The notes under the pieces: generated by a model
Told to the model about the DNA's origin: nothing
What the model saw: the letters and a program-made list of their open reading frames with translations, nothing else
Databases searched by the model: none
Position numbers and translations under genes: made by a program
Origin: Propionibacteriaceae bacterium
GTDB taxonomy: Bacteria > Actinomycetota > Actinomycetes > Propionibacteriales > Propionibacteriaceae
Direction of reading: 5' to 3'
NCBI GenBank assembly: GCA_017306015.1
Contig: JAFKJK010000012.1
Coordinates: 1 to 56,536 of the forward strand
Length of the DNA: 56,536 nucleotides
In this document: piece after piece, positions 34,930 to 42,054 of the stretch
How the letters are laid out: each line of letters starts with the position of its first letter
Numbering within the stretch: the first letter of the stretch is position 1

Positions 34930-35177
34930 AGGTCAAGCTCGCGGGGGGCTTCAAGCCGGCGCTGCGGCAGTTCTAGCTCGATGTGCTCAGTGCCCCGCGC
35001 CCACAGCCGGTCACCCACGAGCTCCCGCTCGCCGGAGAGTCGATCGAACTCGGCAGCCGTCATCAGCACGTGTGAGCGGCGACCATGATCGGTGATCGTG
35101 ACCGGTCCCTGCTCGGCGGCTCGCTTCGCCGCCGAGACATCGCGATTGAACTCGCGACTGGTGATCGTGGTGGCCAT
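34926..35177 (-). CDS. Phd/YefM-family antitoxin
   Basis: 83 aa (ATG 35177; GGGGAGG is well spaced for this start, while ATG 35183 abuts it). N-terminal fold TITSREFNRDVSAAKRAAEQGPVTITDHGRRSHVLMTAAEFDRL is the typical DNA-binding and dimerisation domain of Phd/YefM; the acidic, Leu-rich end (IELELPQRRLEAPRELDL) should wrap the toxin. Expected to repress its own promoter through the palindrome at 35201-35211. Confidence 0.9.
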   Translation of the reverse strand: MATTITSREFNRDVSAAKRAAEQGPVTITDHGRRSHVLMTAAEFDRLSGERELVGDRLWARGTEHIELELPQRRLEAPRELDL

Positions 35178-35200
35178 CGCCATCCTCCCCTCATTATGTG

Positions 35201-35218
35201 CCTACAGTAGGTATTTTA
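35201..35218 (-). promoter_or_regulatory. Toxin-antitoxin promoter with palindromic operator
   Basis: Minus-strand -10-like TAAAAT (35218-35213) is followed by the perfect palindrome CCTAC-A-GTAGG (35201-35211), 24 bp before the antitoxin start. The stretch 35185-35220 is AT-richer than its surroundings. The rest of 35221-35378 shows no gene or structure I can support. Confidence 0.6.
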
Positions 35219-35378
35219 GCAGACCGTCGACTTCGGATCCCAGCGTCCGCCGCGACGACGGCCCAGAGGGTTCCAGCGACCGCCGGAACGTCATCCCCGA
35301 TCCCGTCGTCCCGGGTTCCGACGCAGGAGCCCACCGGCCGAGAGCAGCGCACGTGTAGGGACCTCGGGTTCCCACACT

Positions 35379-35442
35379 GCCAAGGTCACGTAGGCATCCT
35401 CCGTTCGCAGGGGCGGGTCGACGGTCTCCGTCGGCCCGCCCC
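35379..35442. repeat. Direct repeat copy 2: orphan gene end plus terminator
   Basis: Repeats the last codons, stop and terminator of the Ig-repeat gene (GCCAAGGTCACGTAG, then stem 35411-35424 with 35428-35441), although no reading frame of that family precedes it. It is therefore either the remnant of a lost third paralogue or a duplication made when the toxin-antitoxin module arrived. A single GTTCACC (35458-35464) follows before the DUF916 gene; alone it is too little to call a PHO box. Confidence 0.8.
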
Positions 35443-35518
35443 TGCTATTGCCCGATCGTTCACCTTGCAGTAACTCGCCAGCGCCATCACGTCGTTTCGA
35501 AAGCCCAAGCTTGGGGCT

Positions 35519-36604
35519 ATGAGAATGGCGAGCGCCGCGCGTTCCCTCGTAGCCCTGCTGACCACCGCAACGATCTCGCTGCTTGGGCTCACCCTGTCCG
35601 CTGGCACAGCGAATGCGGACGACAGCGTCGGTATCGCCATCGCCCCGTCGAATGCCCAAGGCAAGGCAGAGGGCCGCAGCAGGTTCACCTACAAGGTCGA
35701 CCCCGGTCAGACAGTGAAGGACCACGTCCGCGTCCGCAATGCCGGCACGGAGACACTGAGGGTAACCCTCTTCGCGGCGGATGCGTACAACGACGAGAAG
35801 GGCGACTTCGCACTCAGAGGCTCGGATGAGAAGGCGACAGGCGCCGCATCCTGGACCACCTTCGACGGCAAGCCTCAGCTGCGGCTCACCCTCGCCCGTG
35901 GCGAGTCCCGGGTGGTCCCCTTCACCGTGACCGTTCCGAAGGACGCCACCCCGGGCGATCACCCTGCCGGCATCCTTGCGGCGGCCACATCCTCCGGGCA
36001 GATCAAGGTCGAACGCCGAATCGCCGACCGCATGTACGTACGGGTCTCCGGCGACCTGCAACCCATTCTCACAGTCGCGAGCATGTCCGCCGTCTATCAG
36101 GGGGGATGGAATCCCTTCGACGGCTCCGTGCTCGTGAACGCAAGCCTGAGCAACGCCGGGAACGTCGCCCTGGAAGGAGTGGTGACGCTTACCGGCGGCA
36201 CTTGGTTCGGACTTGGCGTTGGGCAGTTGGTGCGGCAGGACCTCCCCGAGGTACTTCCGGGTAACACCGCCCCCGTGAGCTTCGAGCTCACGGGCGTGCC
36301 CGCCATGGGCTACCTGATCGCGTCGCTGCTACTGCAGTCGGGGATCTCCGGCGATGCGCCCGATCCAGGCCCCCTTCCGGTCATCCACCGCGACGCCTTC
36401 GTGCTGGCCGTCCCCTGGCTGTTCGTCGCTCTACTCGTCGTCGCCGCAGCCGTGTTCTTCTTCATCCGGTGGCGCAAACAGGCCGAGGAACGGCGCGCCG
36501 CGGAGTGGGACGCGTACAACCAAGCCGAAGCAGCGCTTCGGGACGCGACCGAGGCCTCCGAGCGTATCCAGGCTGCCGGGGACGCAAACCGGGGAGCGCA
36601 GTGA
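35519..36604 (+). CDS. DUF916-type membrane protein (WxL-interacting-protein-like)
   Basis: 361 aa. Signal peptide about 1-33 (ANA/DD). Residues 35-165 match the DUF916 beta domain described as peptidoglycan-binding in WxL-interacting proteins (IAPSNAQ..., YKVDPGQTVKDHVRVRNAGTETLRVTLFAADAY, RVVPFTVTVPKDATPGDHPAGI). Residues 165-290 form the second, WxL-binding-type domain with NPFDGSVLVNASLSNAGNVAL. One TM follows (about 300-322), then a charged, helical cytoplasmic tail of about 40 residues. ATG 35519 or 35525. The next gene starts within its stop (GTGA). Confidence 0.82.
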   Translation: MRMASAARSLVALLTTATISLLGLTLSAGTANADDSVGIAIAPSNAQGKAEGRSRFTYKVDPGQTVKDHVRVRNAGTETLRVTLFAADAYNDEKGDFALRGSDEKATGAASWTTFDGKPQLRLTLARGESRVVPFTVTVPKDATPGDHPAGILAAATSSGQIKVERRIADRMYVRVSGDLQPILTVASMSAVYQGGWNPFDGSVLVNASLSNAGNVALEGVVTLTGGTWFGLGVGQLVRQDLPEVLPGNTAPVSFELTGVPAMGYLIASLLLQSGISGDAPDPGPLPVIHRDAFVLAVPWLFVALLVVAAAVFFFIRWRKQAEERRAAEWDAYNQAEAALRDATEASERIQAAGDANRGAQ

Positions 36605-37371
36605 GGGGAGCGCTCCTGCGCCCGATAACAGTTGTGGCGCTGGTTCTCGGGGGGCTGGTCGTGAGCGTCGCGCCAACGCTTCTCGCCCGCGCGGATGACG
36701 GCGGAGGCAACGACAAGCAGATCTCAGTCGTGGTGATCGCCGCCAGCCCGTCGCCCACCCCGTCGAGTTCCGCCAGCCCCAGCGCTTCCACGACGACAGA
36801 CACGGGTGCGCCGTCCCCCGGGACGCGCCCGTCCGCTGGGCACCCCCGACCAAGCGGGCCAACCTCGCGGGGCGATGTCCCCGGGAATGACGAGGTGAGC
36901 ATCGGCGGCGTGCTCTACGTGGGCGGCCTGACCTGGCTGTACCGCTTTTCGCCCAACCCGTTCGACGGCGCCCTGGACCTGACCTTCACCGTCCGCAACG
37001 AGCACCAGAAGGCGCTGGACGGCAAGGCCACCTTCTGGCTGACCAACGTCTTCGGGGGCGCCGTGGGCATCCCGGCGAACCTGGACGTACTCGGGATCCA
37101 GCCGCACGAGGCTCGTGCGATCACCGCCACGATCCGCGGCGTCTCGCAGTGGACGTTCGTCACTGCACGAGCCACCTTCACCACGCCGGCTGAGATCGGC
37201 GGCGTGGCGCTCTCCGCCGTCACGAGGCAGGTTCCGGTCTTCGTACTGCCATGGGCCATCCTCCTCACGGCCGCCCTGGTCGCGGCCTGGCTGGTGTACC
37301 GGATCGTGCGCCGTCGGCAGGCCGGCCGAGCACCCTCGGCCATCTCTGGAGACCTGGGGGCCCAATCGTGA
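36601..37371 (+). CDS. Membrane protein duplicating the second domain of the DUF916 protein
   Basis: 256 aa from GTG 36601, overlapping the upstream stop. N-terminal signal/TM (about 5-30), Ser/Pro/Thr-rich linker (about 45-95), then a beta domain with RFSPNPFDGALDLTFTVRNEHQKALDGKATF that aligns with WNPFDGSVLVNASLSNAGNVALEGVVTL of its neighbour; the first DUF916 domain is absent. A C-terminal TM (about 214-236) and short basic tail follow. Probably a co-complex partner. Its stop overlaps the next GTG start, so the three genes are translated as a coupled unit. Confidence 0.72.
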   Translation: MRGALLRPITVVALVLGGLVVSVAPTLLARADDGGGNDKQISVVVIAASPSPTPSSSASPSASTTTDTGAPSPGTRPSAGHPRPSGPTSRGDVPGNDEVSIGGVLYVGGLTWLYRFSPNPFDGALDLTFTVRNEHQKALDGKATFWLTNVFGGAVGIPANLDVLGIQPHEARAITATIRGVSQWTFVTARATFTTPAEIGGVALSAVTRQVPVFVLPWAILLTAALVAAWLVYRIVRRRQAGRAPSAISGDLGAQS

Positions 37372-38342
37372 GCATCGCTCCCTCGGCCGCGCGTCACGCG
37401 GATCTGGCCCCGTCCCCCAAGGCCGCGTCGCTAGGACCGAAGCCGCCGCGCCGTCCGAAGCGGCCTCCGCGGAACAAGACGACTCTCGCCCCGCTCACCC
37501 GCACCCAGATGCTCGCGCGAGGCGCCCTGGCGATGGTCGCCGCCGTCATGCTGGGCTTCCTGGTGAACCTGGTCGGGCTGAGCCAGTTGCAGCACCTGAT
37601 CAGTCAGCAGCAGTTGCGCGGCCAGTTCACCGAAGAACTCGCCTCCGGAACCGCGCCGGTCAGCGAGGGCGACTACAACGGCGTCCTGCTGCCAGACGGG
37701 GTGCCGGTCGGCCGGATCGAGATCCCGGCGATCGGCGTGAGCGAGATCATCGTCGAGGGGACCGGCTCGGGGACGCTCACCGCCGGGCCGGGCCATCGGC
37801 GCGACACCGTCCTCCCCGGGCAGGCTGGGGTCAGCGTCATCCTCGCTCGCGCGAACGCCTACGGTGGATCGTTCGGCCACATCCAGGAGCTGCCGCCAGG
37901 CGAGACGATCAGCGTGATCACCGGGCAGGGCGAGAGCATCTTCAAGGTCAGGGGCGTTCGCTACGCCGGCGACCCAGCGCCGGCCCCGATCGCCAGCGAC
38001 CAGTCGCGGCTCGTGCTCGTGACCGCGCGGGGCGCCCCCTATGCGCCGTCCGGGGTGGTTCGCGTGGACGCCGAACTCGTCTCCAAAGTGCAGGCGCCGG
38101 GCGCCCGTCAGACGAACTACTACACGCTCCCGACCGCGCAAAGGGAACTGGGCAGCGACCTCAGCACCCTGTGGGCCTTGGTGTTCGCCCTCCAGTTCCT
38201 GCTGCTCGCCGTGGCGCTGGCGCTCTATTCGTGGAGGCTGGTCGGCGGCGCGAAGGCGTGGGTCGTGTGCGCACCCGTGCTTCTCCTCGCCGGGATTCTG
38301 GTCGCGGACCAGATCACCCGACTCCTTCCCAACCTGATCTGA
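37368..38342 (+). CDS. Sortase-fold membrane protein lacking catalytic residues
   Basis: 324 aa from GTG 37368. Pro/Lys/Arg-rich cytoplasmic tail (1-45), TM about 50-72, sortase-like beta domain about 108-240, and two further TMs (about 267-289, 296-316). The sortase landmarks are present: VGRIEIPAIGV, GPGHRRDTVLPGQAG and a YGGSFGHIQEL segment. But the usual GHR with catalytic His reads ARA (Arg161), the usual TC with catalytic Cys reads TA (Ala220), and the catalytic Arg position is not Arg (about Gly229). The only Cys in the protein is in the last TM (301). It cannot be a normal transpeptidase and is more likely structural. Confidence 0.75.
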   Translation: MSIAPSAARHADLAPSPKAASLGPKPPRRPKRPPRNKTTLAPLTRTQMLARGALAMVAAVMLGFLVNLVGLSQLQHLISQQQLRGQFTEELASGTAPVSEGDYNGVLLPDGVPVGRIEIPAIGVSEIIVEGTGSGTLTAGPGHRRDTVLPGQAGVSVILARANAYGGSFGHIQELPPGETISVITGQGESIFKVRGVRYAGDPAPAPIASDQSRLVLVTARGAPYAPSGVVRVDAELVSKVQAPGARQTNYYTLPTAQRELGSDLSTLWALVFALQFLLLAVALALYSWRLVGGAKAWVVCAPVLLLAGILVADQITRLLPNLI

Positions 38343-38361
38343 TCCACCAGGAAAGAGAATC

Positions 38362-39279
38362 GTGAGTTCCCAAGCCCAATCTGAGGACGCGACCGAAGTG
38401 GTCGCCATGCCGCGCCTGGAGCAACCCGCCCGACTCGTCGCGGCGAGCGAACGGGATCTTGTCCCAACACTGGTCCCGGCGGCGGCGACGCCGATCAGTC
38501 CCGACCTGGCCGCCCTGAACGCCCGCAACATCTCGGCGTGGTTCGGGGACCACAAGGTGCTGCACCGAGTCTCCCTGGACATGCCCGCCGGGCAGATCAC
38601 CTCACTGATCGGCCCCTCCGGTTGCGGCAAGTCGACCTTCTTGCGAATCCTCAACCGCATGCACGAACTCGTGCCGTCCGCCTCGCTGTCCGGCGAGGTT
38701 CTCCTCGACGGAGACGACATCTACGACCGTAGCCACAAGCTGGTGGACGCCCGCAAGCACATCGGCATGGTGTTCCAGAAACCCAACCCGTTCCCGGCCA
38801 TGAGCATCTACGACAATGTGGTCGCCGGGCTGCGCTTGGCGGGGCTCAAGGCCGACCGCGACACCAAGGACGACCTCGTCGAGTCCTGCCTGATCAGGTC
38901 GGGCCTGTGGAACGAGGTGAAGGACCGCCTGCGCAGCCCAGGAGGTGGCCTGTCGGGCGGCCAGCAACAGAGGCTGTGCATCGCCCGGTCTCTTGCGGTG
39001 AGACCCAAGGTGCTGTTGATGGACGAACCATGCTCGGCGCTGGACCCCACCTCGACCCGTGTGATCGAGGAGACCATGCTCGAGTTGCGCAACGAGGTGA
39101 CGATCGTGATCGTCACCCACAACATGCAGCAGGCCCACCGAGTCTCCCAGCAGTGCGCCTTCTTCCTCGCCTCGCAGGGACAGCCCGGCATCATCGTCGA
39201 GCACGGCGACACGGAGGCGATGTTCGCCGAGCCCCAGGATCAGCGCACCTACGACTACGTCAACGGCCGCTTCGGGTGA
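38362..39279 (+). CDS. pstB: Phosphate ABC transporter ATP-binding protein PstB
   Basis: Energises phosphate import with PstC/PstA. 305 aa from GTG 38362 behind AGGAAAGAGA. Walker A GPSGCGKST, PstB-specific QKPNPFPAMSIYDNV, signature LSGGQQQRLCIARSLA, Walker B VLLMDEPCSALD and switch THNMQQAHRVS. A 50-residue N-terminal extension precedes the normal PstB start. It is separated from pstA by about 12.8 kb of surface-protein genes, which is unusual, but reads in the same direction and the intervening pairs mostly overlap. Confidence 0.93.
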   Translation: MSSQAQSEDATEVVAMPRLEQPARLVAASERDLVPTLVPAAATPISPDLAALNARNISAWFGDHKVLHRVSLDMPAGQITSLIGPSGCGKSTFLRILNRMHELVPSASLSGEVLLDGDDIYDRSHKLVDARKHIGMVFQKPNPFPAMSIYDNVVAGLRLAGLKADRDTKDDLVESCLIRSGLWNEVKDRLRSPGGGLSGGQQQRLCIARSLAVRPKVLLMDEPCSALDPTSTRVIEETMLELRNEVTIVIVTHNMQQAHRVSQQCAFFLASQGQPGIIVEHGDTEAMFAEPQDQRTYDYVNGRFG

Positions 39280-39283
39280 CCAG

Positions 39284-40276
39284 ATGAGTTCTCCCTCCGT
39301 CTCCGACCGAATACCGGTGACCGATCTCCTGCCCGAGACCGACTGGGTTTCGCTGGCGGGCCGAGGCTCGTTGCCGACGGGCCCCGTCGACGGCCCCGGG
39401 GACGCTCCGGACGGCCCCGGAGAGGAGGCCGGCCTCGAGTACGACAGCGACGACGACGCCGAGCGCGCAGAAGCACACCGGCAGCGGATGTCGGCGCTGC
39501 GGTCGGCGGCGCTCCGAGCGGCGGTGATCGTCGGCGTGCTGATAGCCGTCGGCCTGGCCGTTTGGCTGATGGCCATCTCTGCAGCACAGCGCGCCACGAT
39601 CTCCCAGGGCCCAGCAGCAGAGGTACTGGTCGAGGCGCCCGAGCCGGTGGAATCGGCACCTTCGTCGGCGCGCGACCCGGGCGAGGCCAGCACCGATGCG
39701 GCCGCGACATCGACGCAACCCCGGGTGGATCCGCACTGGACCGAGCGGGTCTCCACCCGAACCGGAATCCCCAACCGAGCGGTGATCGCGTACGCCAACG
39801 CGCAGCTACGCCTCGCCGCCGAGAAGCCCTCGTGCGGGGTCTCGTGGAACACTCTCGCCGCGATCGGAACGGTCGAGTCGGCCAACGCGACCCACAACGG
39901 CACTGTGCTGCTCGCGTCGGGCAGGACTGATCGTCCGATCCGCGGACCCGTCCTGGACGGCAACGGCGTCGGCGCCGTCCGCGACACCGACAACGGGCGG
40001 TGGGACGGCGACGCCACCTGGGACCGCGCGCTGGGGCCGATGCAGTTCATCCCCTCCACCTGGCGAAAGTGGGCGGCAGACGGCAATGGGGACGGTGTCG
40101 CCGACCCCGACCAGATCGACGACGCGGCGCTGGCCGCGGCCCGCTATCTCTGCGCCTCCGGCCGGATGGGCACCTCTCAGGGCTGGCTCGACGCTGTCTA
40201 CGCCTACAACCACTCGTCGAGCTACGTGCAGAAGGTCGCCGGCACCGCCAACCTGTACGCGGCCCAGACATCATGA
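39284..40276 (+). CDS. Membrane-bound lytic transglycosylase-like protein
   Basis: 330 aa. Acidic cytoplasmic tail (1-75), TM about 78-100, a Pro/Glu/Ser stalk to about 150, then a lysozyme-like SLT domain with LAAIGTVESANATHNG (candidate catalytic Glu198), LGPMQFIPSTWRKWA, an Asp-rich DGNGDGVADPDQIDDAA loop and YNHSSSYVQKV, the order seen in SLT_2/MltB-type enzymes of actinobacteria. Expected to cleave peptidoglycan locally, for example to let a surface assembly pass through. It lies 4 bp after pstB and overlaps the kinase gene as ATGA. Confidence 0.85.
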   Translation: MSSPSVSDRIPVTDLLPETDWVSLAGRGSLPTGPVDGPGDAPDGPGEEAGLEYDSDDDAERAEAHRQRMSALRSAALRAAVIVGVLIAVGLAVWLMAISAAQRATISQGPAAEVLVEAPEPVESAPSSARDPGEASTDAAATSTQPRVDPHWTERVSTRTGIPNRAVIAYANAQLRLAAEKPSCGVSWNTLAAIGTVESANATHNGTVLLASGRTDRPIRGPVLDGNGVGAVRDTDNGRWDGDATWDRALGPMQFIPSTWRKWAADGNGDGVADPDQIDDAALAAARYLCASGRMGTSQGWLDAVYAYNHSSSYVQKVAGTANLYAAQTS

Positions 40277-42045
40277 CCGCTGGCACCGGCGCGCACAACG
40301 GACTGTTCGGTGGTCGCTACGCGATCGGGAGCGTGATCGGCGTTGGCGCGTCGGCGTCGGTCTACGAGGCGGAGGATGTCAGAGCAGCGGCCGAGAGCCG
40401 CCGCCTGGCCCTCAAGATCCTGCACCCCCACCTTGCCGACCGACCAGAAGTGCGGGATGCCTTCCTGCTGGAGGCATCCCGTGCCCGCGGATTGCAGCAT
40501 CCGAACGTCGTGGCGGTGCACGGATGCGGTCTGCACGACGCCGGCGGGGTGACTCTGGCCTGGATCGCCCTGGACCTGGTCGAGGGACCCAGCCTGGCTG
40601 ACTGGGTCGCCGAGCACGGACGGATGACCGTACCCGAGGCGGCCGCGGTCGCCCTCGGGACGCTGGCCGCGCTGGGGACCGCGCACCAACTCGGGATCGT
40701 CCATCGGGACGTGACCCCCCGCAACATCATGCTGGCCCGGCGTACTGACGAGCCGATCGCCGCCTACCAGGTGCGCGTCCTCGATTTCGGTCTGGCCGAC
40801 GCGGCCGGCGCCACGACGGTGGGTGGCGACGTGCTGTTGGCGGGCAATGACGGTTCCGGAGCAACCGTCGTCGGCAGCGCCCACTACATGTCACCGGAGC
40901 AGACGCAGGGACTGCCGATCGCCGCGACCGGCGACCTGTACCAGACCGGAGCGGTGTTGCACTTCCTGCTCACCGCCCGACCGCCCTACCCTCGCGACAC
41001 GCTCGAGCAGATACTGACCGCGCAGGTCGCGGCGCCGCCGCCGGTGCCCTCAGCCCTGGTGCCGTCCGCGAGCCCACTGGATCGGGTGGTGACCAAGGCC
41101 ATGGCCAAGGAGCCGTCGCGCCGGTACCCGGATGCCTACTCCTTCGGAGTGGCCGTTCGCGGCGCGTTGGCCAGCCTCGCGCTTTCGGGGCATGGTTACC
41201 AACCGACGATGGTGATGGGGGCCGCGCCGTCCCGCCCTGTCACCTCGTCGGCCCGGATGCCGGACGCCGCATCGACGACGCCGAGGCAGAGCGGGGCCGG
41301 CAGCAGCCCAGTGACAGCTGGGAGCTCGAACCCCACCCCGACACGAGGACCGACAAGGGCACCGTCGGGCCCGCCTTCCTCAGCCCGCGTCCCGCCCCGC
41401 CCGTCCCTGCCCTCGGTCCAGGAGCCCGAGAGGGGCCCCGCCGCCGGGCTCGCGATAGCCGGGATCGCCGTGGTCGCCGTGCTCGCCGTGGCCAGCGCGA
41501 TTATGGGGAACCAGTCGGCTGCGGCTCCGCTGCCCGGTGTGACATCGCCGGCGTCACTGGTGCCGAGCCCCGTCGCCAGTCCGTCGCCGTCGCCCAGCCC
41601 AGCCAACCCCGTGCTGGTGACGGTACCAACGCTGCACGGGACACTCGCCGACGTCCACGACGAACTCAGGAGAATGGGGCTGCGGTTAGGCCGAGTCACC
41701 CGCATCGACTCCGCGGCGGTGGCCGGCCAGATCCTGGAGCAGTCGCCGGACGCCGGCTTGCAGGTGGCTTGGGGCTCGGTCGTCAAGGTAGACGTGGCCT
41801 CGGGCTTCAACAGCGTCCCGGCCGTGGCCGAGCTCTCCTACGATCAGGCGGTGTCCGCGCTACGCGGTTCCGGCTTCCGCTGCACCGACGCTCCACAGCC
41901 CATTGCCACGATCCTCGGCACCACCCCGGCCGCCGGCACGCGGGCCCAGGTCGACACCCCGGTCGCGCTGGTCTGGTCCGACTCCGTGGCTCCGTCCCCG
42001 ACCCCGGAGTCGCCGTCGCCCGGCCCGTCCGAACCGGGCGGCTGA
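40273..42045 (+). CDS. PASTA-domain Ser/Thr protein kinase with unusual catalytic loop
   Basis: 590 aa. Kinase domain about 14-295: Gly loop VIGVGASASVYEAE, Lys48 (LALKIL), catalytic loop HRDVTPRN (144-151), DFG 171-173, YMSPEQ. The loop has Thr148 where Ser/Thr kinases carry Lys (HRDLKPxN), so activity may be altered. Pro/Ser/Thr-rich linker 300-385, TM about 393-413, a second Ser/Pro stalk, then two PASTA repeats (VPTLHGTLADVHDELRRMGL and VPAVAELSYDQAVSALRGSGF) outside the cell that could sense muropeptides or lipid II. Last gene of the pst surface locus and coupled to the lytic enzyme. Convergent with corA. Confidence 0.9.
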   Translation: MTAGTGAHNGLFGGRYAIGSVIGVGASASVYEAEDVRAAAESRRLALKILHPHLADRPEVRDAFLLEASRARGLQHPNVVAVHGCGLHDAGGVTLAWIALDLVEGPSLADWVAEHGRMTVPEAAAVALGTLAALGTAHQLGIVHRDVTPRNIMLARRTDEPIAAYQVRVLDFGLADAAGATTVGGDVLLAGNDGSGATVVGSAHYMSPEQTQGLPIAATGDLYQTGAVLHFLLTARPPYPRDTLEQILTAQVAAPPPVPSALVPSASPLDRVVTKAMAKEPSRRYPDAYSFGVAVRGALASLALSGHGYQPTMVMGAAPSRPVTSSARMPDAASTTPRQSGAGSSPVTAGSSNPTPTRGPTRAPSGPPSSARVPPRPSLPSVQEPERGPAAGLAIAGIAVVAVLAVASAIMGNQSAAAPLPGVTSPASLVPSPVASPSPSPSPANPVLVTVPTLHGTLADVHDELRRMGLRLGRVTRIDSAAVAGQILEQSPDAGLQVAWGSVVKVDVASGFNSVPAVAELSYDQAVSALRGSGFRCTDAPQPIATILGTTPAAGTRAQVDTPVALVWSDSVAPSPTPESPSPGPSEPGG

Positions 42046-42054
42046 GCCACACTC

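Noticed and set aside
35458..35479. PHO box upstream of the DUF916 gene
   Set aside because: Only one GTTCACC unit; the adjacent 11-mer does not repeat it.
37368..38342. Functional sortase joining LPXTG proteins
   Set aside because: No Cys, His or Arg at the catalytic positions and no LPXTG motif in the exported proteins of the locus.
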